Assembly: GCA_035235625.1 (NCBI GenBank) | Contig: CP141145.1 | Span: 9,548,001 to 9,612,000 of the forward strand | Reading direction: 5' to 3' | DNA from: Saururus chinensis | Taxonomy: Eukaryota; Streptophyta; Magnoliopsida; Piperales; Saururaceae | Length of the DNA: 64,000 nt | Shown: one piece after another, positions 11,133 to 22,993 of the stretch | Position numbering within the stretch: position 1 is the stretch's first letter | Layout: each line of letters opens with the position of its first letter | Position numbers and translations under genes: made by a program | The notes under the pieces: model-generated | Seen by the model: the letters and a program-made list of their open reading frames with translations, nothing else | Told to the model about the DNA's origin: nothing | Databases searched by the model: none

Positions 11133-11929
11133 GCTATTTCTTCTCAAAACATTACATAATTAAAAATTAAAATAAAATTACAACTTTTAACATAGTGCTC
11201 TGACTTTCAAATTGAACAAAATATAACTTGGCACTACGAAGATTTAACATTGACTCATAACTCATTTTGAATTGAGATGGAAAAGCCTTGTACAACCTTG
11301 TACTTATTCTACACATTTAAAATTAAATTGATTTGCATAGTATATTGTTCAATCGATTATAAAGATATGTATTTTTATTTCCCGTAATAACTTCCCCCCC
11401 TTTTTGACATAAATAGATAAAATATTAGAGCAATAACTAATAAAAATACTCATTAAATCACAATCAAGTTATAACCATCACTAAAAGATATGAAAATATA
11501 TAAAGCAATCAAACCATCACATGTCCATCACATGTCCATCACATATCCAACCATAAAATTAGTTTCAAGTCACATCTTAATGTCAAAATGAATCAAATGA
11601 ACTAAACAAGTTTTAACCAAAGGAATACATCAAAAGTGAAAGACAATCAATATAAAAATTAGTCAGGAGCCTCATCACATCATCACTCTACTCCTCCTCA
11701 TGTCCACATGTGGAAGTCAGGCTCTGAACAAGCGATCAATGTTTGTAAGTCTCTAAAACATGGCATCATGAAATACTCCAAACTCAGCATCCTGAAGTAC
11801 TCTAAACTCAACATCCTAAATTACTCTAGTCGATCTAGATCATCCATTAGTGTTGGTGCCTCTATTGCTCTCTGTGGCTCATGAACATCACCCTCATGGT
11901 GAGATAACATCCTACAAACCATTGTAAGG
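11133..11929 (-). other. 3' noncoding region of a copia-like element
   Basis: AT-rich sequence between the second ORF and the polypurine tract. It is similar to 5367-6136 and contains a second purine run (minus strand AAAAAGGGGGGGAAG near 11393-11407). A short direct repeat (cacatgtccat, three times) lies at 11518-11545. No gene seen. Confidence 0.55.
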
Positions 11930-12640
11930 TCAACCGGTCCCATGTCGGTCGTAGTGGGGCTCTTCTATAGATATCCTCATATGTAACACAGTAAAAATCT
12001 TGAACAAGATGTACATATATGCTAACATCTCATGGGTGTGGCCATGCAAGAATGTCATAATCCTATCGAAAATGAAAACAAGTAGATCCAACTCTAGTTG
12101 TCATTGTGCCAGGAGGTGTATAAGCCGTGCAACTATCTTATCGACTCTCTCCTTCCTAGCATTCCAAACGTCATACTGAGCAATGACATGTAGCATCCAA
12201 AAATCCTGTGTCAAAGAATGTGCAAGTAATAACACCTTTAGCACTAGTCCTCTCGGCAAACCAAGCACACTCCCAGTCAGCTCACTATTAGGTGGAAATA
12301 CATATCCATCAAACTGAGGATGTGAGGTGTCTCCTCTCACAACCTATAGCATCTATGATGATGTTAGGTGTCACTCTAACCTGAACTCCACCTGCAACTC
12401 CAACTAGTGCATCATCATCCTCCAAACGGAGTGATGTATAACACTACTAGACCAACCTAGGCTAAACAGACTGACCCAATGTAGAAATTGTGCTAAAGTA
12501 CTCCATCCAATATGGACAAACCTCAATCCAACCTACAGTTGTCTCTAATAGTACATTAACTAAACTCTGCTCACATCAAATAGGCCTGAGTTTAATTGAA
12601 ACACTACTCGTTGTCCCCGGGTCCCCTAATCCTAACTCAA
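11930..12640 (-). pseudogene. 3'-located ORF of the copia-like family (env-like position), copy 2
   Basis: Read on the minus strand, one frame runs from about 12640 to 12345 with a few stops. It includes WMEYFSTISTLGQSV, then LEDDDALVG, then VRVTPNIIIDAIG. The coding sense continues in another frame from 12340 (FPPNSELTGSVLGLPRGLVLK, then DVWNARKERVDKIVARL). It ends in a third part with IMTFLHGHTHEML and a stop at 11930-11932. The order VxVTPxII..A.G followed by an alpha-helical, Leu-rich domain recalls the 'putative plant transposon protein' domain found in extra ORFs of plant LTR elements. That is a resemblance, not a match I could test. The 6137-6439 product is its homologue. Confidence 0.5.
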
Positions 12641-14199
12641 TGGGCTTCTATTTTATGTTCTCCCCATCTAGATTAGATGACAAGAAACAACCTAGGGCTA
12701 AGAATACACTACAAATAAATAAATGACAATAATAAAGATCCTAAAATTTAAAAATAATCTTGAAATGCTTGCCAAAAAAAATTGACTTTTAAATACACCC
12801 TAAAAAACTTTTGTGTCAAATTGACACAAAATTTGAGGTCAAAGTAGATCTCCGTGAATATTTCAAACTTTATAACTAGACCTACTGTCAATTTTGATCA
12901 GAAACATTTTATTATGAAAAATGCCCAATTTATGCAAAAAATATGAAGCTAACTTGATTTTTCATGAAATCTCAAATTTAAACAAATCAAATTTCATGAA
13001 CTGTCTATTTCTAACAATTCTATCAATTGAAATCACGTTGAAAACAATAGAACAACCACTAACAACTTAAATTTTTTATTTCAGAATTCACGTTGGACGA
13101 AGTGAAAAATGAGAATTTGATGAAACAATCTAGATTATTTGCGACCAAAATTCACTCAAGTCACCTCTAAGTTCTCCCATGAACACTTTGGAGAGGTTTG
13201 GAGTTGAAATGAAGTATTTTCAAATTTTAAATCGAACTTCGGTGCAAAACACATGACCAGTGGTTGATCGCTTGGGATGATCGATTGATAGATCTTGAAA
13301 TTAATGCGATTTTAATTTTCTAAAAAATAAAAATTTTAAATTTTGAAAAAAGTATGAAAAAATTGCAATAAATTCACAAAAATATTTTATGACATTTTTT
13401 ATCAAAGAAAATTTTTTAACACTCAGAATAGCACTTAAAAACCAAAAAATAAAAATTAGGGAAGTTTAGCTCTTTTTTAATGGTTTTGTAATAAATTATC
13501 TTTTAATGTAAGTGTATCCATCGATTATATTCATTAATACATTGGCTCAAATTAGTGAACCCTATTGGTATGTGATTGTCAAATTTATTCTCTTTTTCAC
13601 ACATTAGTCATTTTTTATTAATTTCTGAAGAAAAACCACCAATATAGTCAACTCTGGTCTATATTAATCATGAATCTCGCAAGTTCACTTTTAATTAAAC
13701 TGAGATAAATTTGTTTAGACTCTAGAAAAGACAAAGTTCACGTTTTTCAAAATTGTTTAGCTAGAATCAATGTTTATGATTTTTCTAAAAAAAATAATCA
13801 AAAAGCTCATTATATTTTTCCCATTCATTTTTTTGAGTTATGATATTTTTTCTTTAATTCGTTTTTCTAGGGTTTGGCTTTTTATAAATCCTCTCCACTT
13901 GCATCATAAATTTTTTTATTCTTTCTTTCATTTTTTCGTTCACGTTCATTTTTCTTGATATCAAGTGAATGAGAGATTCATATAAACCTAGGCCAACCTA
14001 AGTAGGTAGCCCTTCTGCATCATCATTACAAGGACAATTCTATTTTCTAAGAGTTATAAAGTACATAAGAATCATAAACATTAAAGTATATTGCATGAAT
14101 TTTTTTTCTTTTGAATTCTAAATAGAAATTTACCCAAAGATCTTCTAATTTGATTAGCTAAACTCAGACTAAAATCCATATGCCTAAGTCAACTTATGT
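12641..14199 (-). other. AT-rich internal noncoding region
   Basis: This stretch lies where pol would be expected but shows no RT, RNase H or integrase motif in any frame. Parts of it match 18990-19700 in order, for example the words around ACTACTGTTA and GATCGATTGATAG / GATCAATCACT. The similarity to another copy means the absence of pol is not private to this copy. Confidence 0.5.
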
Positions 14200-14659
14200 T
14201 TAAGAGTTCTCTCTTATTGTTCACAAATAAAAGGATTTAAATCTCAACATGATGTGTGCATTTTTTAAAATTAGAGAATTGCAACATTAAGCGAAGGAAA
14301 ATTAAATTGATTTTCACTCTTGTTGTTGTATCCTTCTCTTTGTTAAGGCACATTTGACCATTAATCATGCTACTTTTTAGCTTAAATGAAAATTAATCTC
14401 AATATATCTCAAGAGTTGAATGTATCAAAAACCAAAACAAAGCCAATTGAAAACTAGGAAAAAGCTATAATATTTTTTTTGTGTTTTTTTATCATATTCT
14501 ATTTTTTTCTAATTGTAAACCTATAAATTAAAGACATAAAAACAAAGTAAAATGCAATAAAAATAAAAAAATATTAATGTCCAAATGACAAAAAGAAATA
14601 AACCATGGTCACAAATCAGAATCTCTAACTTAGAGATTTGAGACTCCTTAGCCTTACCT
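14200..14659 (-). other. Conserved internal segment after gag, with a palindrome
   Basis: This is the reverse complement of 22435-22880 in the plus-strand copy. It contains the perfect 9+1+9 palindrome AATCTCTAACTTAGAGATT at 14620-14638; the other copy has an imperfect version near 22468-22486. It follows gag directly in both copies. No reading frame is preserved. Confidence 0.55.
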
Positions 14660-16120
14660 AGCCATCTAATCTAAAGGCAACTTAAGGCAAACTTTCTTGC
14701 TTTTCCTAATTGTTCATTCAAAGCTTAAATATCAACCTTATTTACTCACAATCTCTTAATCTTCTTTTCGTACACTTACTGGGGCAACTTAGGGGTAGCG
14801 GGGTAGTGTGCTTCTTCTCATTTCCTTTTTGCCTATGTTTGAATGGGTAATTCTCAGGACATTCTCATATAGTATGGGCTTTACTATGTTAAATATCACA
14901 CACACCTACAATAATAGAACCTACTGTTCCTCTTTTCACTCTTGACCTAGGTGGGTTGAACACTATCTTAGGGCTTTAACACTCTTTTTTCTTTACGAAG
15001 ATAGTAGGATTTACTACGTAGGTAGATAAGCAATTCATAACCTAAGCCCATTTTGTTGGTTTGGCCAATGCTAAGCATAGTCTCCAACTTCTTTTTCCCA
15101 CTCTTGAATCCATCTAATTTCTCTTTAGAGGACATAGATTCTATATTAAGATCACTAGAGTTCTTTTTCTCACTTTGTAGGTCTTTCTTAAAGTCATACA
15201 CCTCTCTTTCAAGTTTGTTGTTCAACTCCACTAATGCATTCTCCTTTTGAGAAGACAAAACTAGTTTGTACACTTTCTTCTTCAACTCACTCTTAAGGCT
15301 TTTAGTTTTTTAAGTCAAGACTAAAAAATTTTGGAGTAATTTCTTAAACTCATTAGAATAAGAATTGTTGGAGAAATTCCTTAAACTCATCAGAATAAAC
15401 CTCAGACTCTAAGTTCTCTTCAAGAGAAGTGGACTCATTAGAATATTATTCAGAACTATCATCCTTCACACTTGCATGGAAGGCAGTATAGCTGTACAAT
15501 TCTTCTTCTTTAGAAGAACTCTCATATGAATAAGTTGCTTCAAGTACCTTTCGTTTTTTCCTATAATCAAACCCCTTTGATCTCTTAGGCTTATCATTAT
15601 AAGAATTTTCAGAATTAATGTTAGAACATTCAACAACAAAGTGATCTAACATACCACATTCAAGGAATTTCAAATTCTTCTTATCATGTTTAGGTTGCCA
15701 CTCATCTCTATTCTCTCATTGTTTCGTCCTAGAATTTTGTCCCTTATTTCCAAAACTAAAATTCTGAGTTTTCATGAATTTCTTGAAATTCTTAGTCAAA
15801 ACAAGCACTAGTTGTTCATAAGATTCATCTAAGGCATTAGCAATTTATTTTTTTTGCAAGTTCTTTTAGATGTGTTTAGTGTATTATTTTTTCCCTTCAT
15901 GCATCTCAAGGGTTCTAAGGTTCCAAAAAAAATCTGCTCAATGTCTTGGGTGCCAATTTTTTATATTCATTAATGGCAGCAACCTTAATTTTAAATTTAA
16001 AGGACAAAGACCTTAATAACTTTCTCACAATATGAGAAGTTTCGGCCATCAAACATGGGAGGTCTTTTCATTGAATTTGCTAAGTCCCCATGCTCATTCA
16101 TTGAGTTATTCAAAGGCCAT
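14660..16120 (-). pseudogene. Copia-like gag (copy A), broken
   Basis: Minus strand. A start at 16118-16120 is followed within the same region by MKRPPMFDG, then by KFKIKVAAINEYKKLAPKTL. Much of the gag domain seen in copy C (about 53440-53840) is deleted between these two pieces. A zinc-knuckle-like piece lies at 15640-15673 (LECGMLDHFVVEC): its first cysteine is replaced, so only three of four metal ligands remain. A coiled-coil-like, Lys/Glu-rich stretch follows (15285-14968, with KLERE, DLQSEK and EKLDG). Gag packages RNA and forms particles; the type is that of plant copia elements with UBN2-like gag. Stops and frameshifts make it nonfunctional. Confidence 0.7.
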
Positions 16121-16379
16121 TGGTTTTAATCCAATAAAAACAACCCAAGAACCACAATTTAAGCACATAATGAAAGGAAATTTGTAAGGGAAGTAAATAA
16201 CAATCTAGGGCACACAAATAAGCAAGTTTAATCAAGTATTTCTAAGAGAAAATTAAGTAAACTTAAGCAAAATTATAATTCAAACCCTAGCACAAGAAAT
16301 CAAACTATGGAAGATTAAGCAAGGTTATGAAGCAGTAACATGCCAAATCAGATTAATATCATGGAGCAAAATCAATTTT

Positions 16380-16393
16380 CAATAATGCTACCA
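16380..16393 (-). promoter_or_regulatory. Putative primer-binding site (copy A)
   Basis: Minus-strand TGGTAGCATTATTG, two bases after the LTR end at 16396. Only the TGGTAGC part is shared with the other copies. Confidence 0.55.
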
Positions 16394-16395
16394 CT

Positions 16396-17665
16396 TGCAC
16401 ATTTAATATCCATCTAGCAGAGTATAGTGGATCACTAGATTTCCCCTAGTCCGATTATCTATAAAGTTAAAGACTACAAGTTATACACTCTTTTAGGAAG
16501 AATTTTATACTTAGCGGAATCAAGTAAATATTCTCTCAAACCTCACTCATGTTGTATCAATCATTCAAACATTAAGCATTCAATCCACAAATGAACACAA
16601 TAATTTAATGTGGAAAACCTAACTCGGGTAAAAAACCAGGACAGTTATGCACCAGAAGCAAATCAATGAACTACTGGCAAGCAATTCAATTTACATTGAC
16701 ACAAGGAAACCACCGATCTTTACTTTGGCTCAAACATAAGCTCCTCTTGATTATATCTCCACAAACACTTGTCATTACTGGCCTTCAAGTCATCACCCTC
16801 AAGCACATGAAACTTTGACTTCCTCCTTACTTTATATTTATCTATTTCTAGCTTTTAACAAGCACCTCTTATTGTATTGAGCTTGACCTCTTTGGGAATC
16901 TTCAATCTCTCATCAAAGATAAATTGTGACTCATCTTTGAAATCTCTATGTGAAATCTCCTTTTATTTATAGAATAGCTTCATGAATTCACCATTGATCT
17001 TCAACTCAAAGCATCATGTGAATTATCCTTGAAAAATAATATACAAAAGGTATAATCCCTTTTTCTCTAATCTCCTCTAAGTTTTTCTCTCTCAAATTTT
17101 GTGATTTCTTAACCTTTATATAGCCCCTTAAGTCAATTTAATTCTTTGACTTGAATAAGGACAAAAATTGAAATCAAAATGGCTTAATTAGGGTAACCTA
17201 TTCTTTAAGCAATCAATCATTCCAAGCAGTGATCTATCGTTCACCTTTTGTTTTGTGCACTATACTTCAACACATTGATCGATAACTATCGGCTTCATTT
17301 TATAAAGGAAAAAATCAAGTGCCGATCACTCATTCCAATCAACTGTATGTCTAGCATTTGATCATTCTGTCTATATTTTTACCATTTTGTAATTTTCTGA
17401 AACCTCACAAATCACTTTTAAAACTTATCCATGTGGTTTTTTTATTTATTTAAATGTGATCTAGATAAGCTTCAGAAACCATCACTATTTTTCAGTCTTC
17501 TGTCTTGATCCATAAGAATATGCATACTTCTATTTTTCAAGTATGTCAATTAAAAATTTGAATCGACCACAACATCCTCAAATAATACATATACAAGGTT
17601 TCTAGACATAATTTTGAGAAATAAATCAACCAATAACTTTAACATATGACTCATATGTTCTTATA
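16396..17665 (-). mobile_element. Copia-like 5' LTR (LTR4, copy A)
   Basis: Intact-looking minus-strand LTR of 1.27 kb, from TATAAGAACATATG (the family start TGTA altered to TATA) to ...GTGCA beside the PBS. The TATA box ctatataaag is at 17114-17123. It pairs with LTR3 as the 5' LTR of the element 6545-17665. Confidence 0.8.
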
Positions 17666-17669
17666 GACA

Positions 17670-18718
17670 GCCTCAAAAGGCCAAACCTATGCCCTAGTAA
17701 GATAGAATTTACAAGACACAAGAACAACAAACCAATCTCTAGACTTAACATTCTATTTGTTCAATCTTCTTTGTTGTTAACATTCAATTCTTCCTCCTTA
17801 GAATCATTGAAGGTTTCCCTCTCCGTGTTTTATCCTTCTTCTTCTTCTAGCAACTCAATCAAAGACTCCTTTGATTTATGATTCAACTTTTAGATTCTTC
17901 AAATCCCTTAAAGAATTTGGTGTGTTTCCTCTTTTGTTTGTTGTGTAAGAATATTCTCTTTCAGCTGTGCATCTTTATAAATCCACCATTAACATGTGCT
18001 TGAAGCTTTTGGTGAACTCTCAAGGAAAACAATGATGAAGAACCTCTCTTTTCTTCTCCAATATTTTCATGATACCTCAGCCTTTATATAGGTTGTAAGT
18101 CGATTTAGATAGATGACTCCAACTAGACTACAATCTTTTCCGGAAAAGCTTAATTAGGTAATTTGAACTACTAGTGATCGATCGTTCCAAATAGCTATTG
18201 ATCGTTCACTATTTCCTTAGGGCATGATACTTCGAGTGATCAATCTCTCGATACAACGATTGATTGGTAAAATAGTGGTTGTGTTTTAAAAGGGTTGTTT
18301 CATGTGTCAATATACTTTTTGCTAAAGAGATCGATTGCTTCCACTCTTTCGTGTGAAAATTGATAACTACTCGATTGATTAGGTCAGTGTATGTTGCAGC
18401 TAGTGATAATACTGTTCATTTTTAGTTTTACCCTTTTTACTATAAATTAGTTTAAATCTTCCAAAATCACTTTTGAAGTGACTTTTTAATGAGAGTGTAT
18501 AATGAATAAACTTCTTTTACCTTCAACACTCTTTAGTCTTCAGGCTTGATCCATGAGAACACGTATGCTCCTATTTTTCAAGTCCATCAATTCCGAACCT
18601 CACTCAACCACAACTACATCTAGTTAGTTTCCTAAGACTAATTGCATACTTGAATTTTTTATATAGTTTTGATCAATGAAAATAGCCAATAACATTACAA
18701 ATGGCATATGTTCTTTTA
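17670..18718 (-). repeat. Copia-like LTR fragment (LTR5)
   Basis: It matches LTR4 over most of its length, but the inner end of about 270 bp is missing. The outer end near 18718 is TTAAAAGAACATATG on the minus strand. A TATA-like word (ctatataaag on the minus strand) is near 18084-18093. It stands in tandem with LTR4, five bases away. Confidence 0.7.
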
Positions 18719-18820
18719 AATAGGACTCACATGCTCAGAGGTGGCAGATGAACTCCCTAGATCCTTAGGGGTAGGGGTGGTCTTTTTTTGCTTAGTCATC
18801 GGTGTATCCATCTTAACCAT
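18719..18820 (-). pseudogene. Possible N-terminus of the 3'-located ORF, copy 3
   Basis: From ATG at 18818-18820 the minus strand reads MVKMDTPMTKQKKTTPTPKD and on to a Ser-rich stretch with no stop before it meets LTR5. A Lys/Pro/Thr-rich start followed by low complexity suits the beginning of the extra ORF seen at 11930-12640. Its place is also right, beyond the noncoding region and before the LTR. Only some 33 codons remain, so the call is tentative. Confidence 0.3.
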
Positions 18821-20031
18821 GTAAACAATTTCAAATTAATACCTATGGCTACATTAGAAGCTAGTAAATCAAGATGATCAATAAGGAACTCCTAGAATAA
18901 AATTTAAAACAAATTGAAATTAAAAAAATTCCCAATTTTTAAATTAGCGAACTAACACTAATAAAATGTTATTCACTATTAATCTCAAATTTTTACCCAA
19001 GGTAGGTGTAGTTTAATATTGATCAAAGTTTATAACTACAACTACTGTTATTTTTCAATCTATCTTCACGAATATCAAAATTTCCAATTTGGGTGGTTTT
19101 TGAAGAAGGAAATGAAAAGTCTTTGAATAATTGAGTTTTGACCATTAAAATTATATGAAAATTCGTAGAATGGTAGTTCTAAGCATTTAGAACAATCCTA
19201 TTGGTTCAAAATCATTTAAAATGACTTAAATTCACTAACAATTAAAATTTTTGTGTTGATACATACCTTGGCCGCGATAAAAAAATGATCAATTTGTGAT
19301 GAAAAATCATTTAACCTTCTACAAAATTGCCTTGACCCACCTCCCATGCCCACTAGCATTCTTCTATTGGTGTTAGCTGTCAAAATGATGGCTTTGGGGA
19401 AATTGGTCATTTTAAAAACCAATAGAAGCACCCGTTATGGAAGCCTATGATCAATTGCTTCGTGAGAGCGATCAATCACTTTTGAATTTTTGTAATTTTC
19501 TATTTTTTAATAAATTAAAAAAATCTAATTTTTTATTAAATTCCAAAAATAAAAAATGAACATATCCTACTGAAATCAAGTCAAATAATTTTCTAGAATA
19601 CAAATAAAATATCAAAAAGTTATAATGAAAAACAAGTTGATCTCTATTTTTTTTAATTTTCATTAATTAAGCGCATGTAAAGCAACTCAATCAACTCTCG
19701 TGATCATGAATTCATACAAATTAACAAGGCTTATCCAAGCCTTAGATGAAAAATTAGACAATCATTACGCTATGAAACAAAATTTCCATTGGATTAAATG
19801 AAAATAGACTTAAAAGAGGTGAAGAAGATGAAGAAAAAAATCAATTAAAATTGAACTGCTAGAGTGCCTATGAAAAATAATTTCAATTTACTTCACTGTC
19901 TTCAATGTCTAGGCCCTATAGTAACCCCCGATCAGAGAATTTTTCTTTTGCTTCTTGGTTCTTTCGTTCTGCTTTGGAATCAAATTTAACTCATACTATT
20001 TTTTCATTCGATTTTGGATGACGCAAGATGA
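18821..20031 (-). other. Internal noncoding region of a copia-like copy
   Basis: AT-rich sequence similar in parts to 12750-13950. Two 60-70 codon frames here have no recognisable domain. It ends where the plus-strand LTR begins, so two copies meet in opposite orientation at 20031/20032. Confidence 0.45.
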
Positions 20032-21272
20032 TATAAGAACATATTAGTCATATGTTAAGTTTATTGGCTGATTTCTTTGTCAAAATTGTGTCAAGAAACC
20101 TTGTATATGTAATGAGTCTTAGAATCTGAATCAAGGTTATTGTAGTCGAGTCAGATTTTCAATTGACAACATAAAAAATAGGGGAAGACATGTTCTTATT
20201 GATTAAGATAGAAGACTAAAGAATATTGGAGGTTTTTAAAGCTTATTTAGATCATATTCGCATACAAAAATCACTTGGAGAAGTTTTAGAAGTGATTTTA
20301 GAAGTTTTAGGGTAAAAAGTGGAAAATGGTAAATTACAGGTAGAACGATTGATCGTTGCTCATAAAGAAGATTCAAATGAGAGATCGACACTTAATTTCA
20401 CCCTACGCAAAATGAAGTCGATAGTTATCGATCAATCACTCTCATAAATTGATCGATCGCTTGAAGTATCATGCACAAAATAAATAGTGAATGATCGCTC
20501 ATTGTTTAGAAGGATTAATTGCTGTAAGGACAAGTTACCCAAATTAAGCATTTACAACTTCAATTTCTTTCCTTATTCAAGTACATAGTCTAAACATAAT
20601 TAAAGAGCTATATAAGGGTGAAGAAATCACGAAATTTGAGAAAAGAAGACCTAGATGACATTATAGAAAAAGGATTTGTACCTTTGCATATACTTTTCTA
20701 AGGAGAATTCACATGAAGCTTTGAGTTGAAGAACCATGGTGAAATGAAAAAGATAATCCACAATGAAAAGAGTTTATACACAAAAGTTTCAAAGATGTGT
20801 TACAACAAATCTTCAATGGGAGTTGAAGACTAAGACAATTCAATATAACTGAACGTGGTAGTTGAAGACTAAAAGAAGACAAAGGCAATTCAAGGAAGAA
20901 GAAGTTTCATGTGCTTTAGGGAGAAGACTTAAATGCCAGTAACAACGATCTAAACAAGAAGAGCTTGTGTTATAGTCTAAACAAGTTGGTGGTTTGCTTG
21001 TGCCAATGTAAAGTATTGGATTCTATTGCATTTATTTGGTTCCTTTAGAACTGTCGTGGTTTTTTTACCCGTGTTTAGGTTTACCATGTTAAATTGTTGT
21101 GTTTATATGTGGATTGATTGACTGTGATTCACTTATTGATTTATCGTGAGTGAGAATTAAGAGAATATTTATTTTATTCCACTACATATAACATTTCTGC
21201 GCAAAGACGCTAGAACTCATAGTCTAGTAATATTTATCCTTGTTGATAATCGGACTAGGGGCAATCTCACAA
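20032..21272 (+). mobile_element. Copia-like 5' LTR (LTR6, copy B, plus strand)
   Basis: Plus-strand copy of the same LTR: starts TATAAGAACATATTAGTC, TATA box gctatataag at 20607-20616, ends ...ATCTCACA. A PBS follows at 21275. Length 1.24 kb. It is inverted relative to LTR4 and LTR5. Confidence 0.8.
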
Positions 21273-21274
21273 GT

Positions 21275-21286
21275 GGTAGCTAAAAT
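21275..21286 (+). promoter_or_regulatory. Putative primer-binding site (copy B)
   Basis: TGGTAGCTAAAA, two bases after the CA end of LTR6. It agrees with the left copy at 4064-4075 in its first eight bases. Confidence 0.6.
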
Positions 21287-21379
21287 TTAATTATTGAAAA
21301 TTTGATTTTCCTCTATGATAAAAATATGATTTCACATGTTAGTGCATAATTATCTTGTTTAATCTTGTTTGCTTTCCTA

Positions 21380-22434
21380 AGATGTGTGTTTTGTTGAATT
21401 TGTTTACTTTTGCTTATTTGGTTCATCATGTCTAATTTTTATTCTTCTAGTGAAAATGAGGATTTTGATTTTGAAATTCTTTTTAGAAATGCAATTAAAT
21501 AAAGTAAAGTGTAGGAAGTTAAAGAAAATTAGCAAAGCTAATATGGAGACAATTAAATCTAATTCTATTAAAAAATTTAATTCGCTAAAGATAAAGAAGA
21601 ATTAGAGAAACATGGTCAAATTTTGTGAAGTGAACTTGAGAAAGAGGAGAAAATCTAGATCTTTAGAAGATAAACTTGTGTCTACTAATGAAAAAGTTAG
21701 TTCCTTCAAATATGAGAAAATTAATCTTCTAGACTAGATAAAATTCTTAGAGAATGGTGTTCATCAACGAGTAGAGACAAGTAAGGATTCTTTGTAGAAG
21801 ATTGAAGATCTAGGGAATGAATTGAAATTTTTTTAAGAAAAATTGAAATCTTTCAGTTTAGGGTAAGAGAAGTTGGATAGAATTTTGTACACGGGACATG
21901 ATAGTAGTGATAAACAAGGACTGGGATTTAGAGAGTCAGATTCTACTAGTTCTAAGGGTGTCACTAAGTTTGTCAAAGCTAAAAAACCCATGCACACTAG
22001 GAAAGTTGTTCCACAATTTAACAATGTGTCAAAACCTATGTATCTTTCTAGGAATAAAAATCTAAAGTCTAACCAAAGGAAGGGACATCAAAATAATGAT
22101 AATAATAAGTCTTTCTTAATTAAGCAAATTCAAGCTATGAAACACAACATAAATTTCCTTAGTCAATATGTCATGAACAAATCAAAAACTAAAGAAATTT
22201 ATGGTGCTTCATACTTGAACAATTTGCCTAAGAAGAGGAATGAAATCAATTCAAATCAAAAGAAACCTCAAGACAAAAACACATGGATTGGAAAGCACAT
22301 ACCAAACTCTCACCAAAGAAGGTTACACAAGACAATAAGAAGAAAACTTTACAAATTTGGGTTAGAAAAGATGTGTTAGATAATCTTAGATCTCAAATTG
22401 ATGGGACAAGTTAGTCAACATTAGATTGCCGTAA
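21380..22434 (+). pseudogene. Copia-like gag (copy B), broken
   Basis: Plus strand, behind LTR6 and its PBS. Readable parts in order: a Ser-rich then acidic stretch (SSSENEDFDFEI near 21435), a Lys/Glu-rich coiled-coil-like stretch with stops (21500-21830), then an open frame of 168 codons at 21873-22379. That frame begins LDRILYTG-like sequence (tolerating a preceding stop) with DKQGLGF, typical of the C-terminal gag region of SIRE-like plant copia elements. A Lys/Asn-rich tail follows. No zinc knuckle survives here. No protease, integrase or RT follows; the sequence goes on into the segment shared with 14200-14659. Nonfunctional. Confidence 0.65.
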
Positions 22435-22880
22435 TATTGGACGGCTAGACAAAGCTAAGGAGTTTTATATCTCTAAGTAAGAGATTTTGATTTGTGTTCA
22501 TGGTTTAATTTTTTCTATCATTTGAACATTGATGTTTTTTTTGTTTTTGTCACATTTTTACTGTTTTTTTACAAGGTTTTTATTCATATGTTTTGAATTG
22601 AAAAATTAAAAATAAAAAAATAGAATATGATAAAAAACACAAAAAAATGAGTGTAGCTATTGCTTGGGTTTGCAATTGGCTTTGTTTTTATTTTTGATAA
22701 TGTCCAACTCTTGATGTATAATGAGATTATTTCTTTTGAAGTTGAAAGAACATGATTAGTTGTCAAACATACCTTAACTAAGAGAAGAATACACCAAAGA
22801 GAGTGAAGATCAATTTAATTTTCTTTTACTTGATGTTGCAATTCTCTGATTTTAAAAACATGCACACATCATCTTGAGAC
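22435..22880 (+). other. Conserved internal segment after gag (copy B)
   Basis: Reverse complement of 14200-14659. It holds an imperfect form of the palindrome found there. The copy breaks off at the TA microsatellite. Confidence 0.55.
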
Positions 22881-22887
22881 TAACAAG

Positions 22888-22890
<3 letters not shown>

Positions 22891-22960
<70 letters not shown>
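22891..22960. repeat. Dinucleotide microsatellite (TA)35
   Basis: Seventy bases of uninterrupted TA. It sits at the junction between the copia-like copy and the Athila/Tat-like LTR region. Confidence 0.98.
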
Positions 22961-22966
<6 letters not shown>

Positions 22967-22993
22967 GCATTTTTACCTTATTTACTAGTATAT

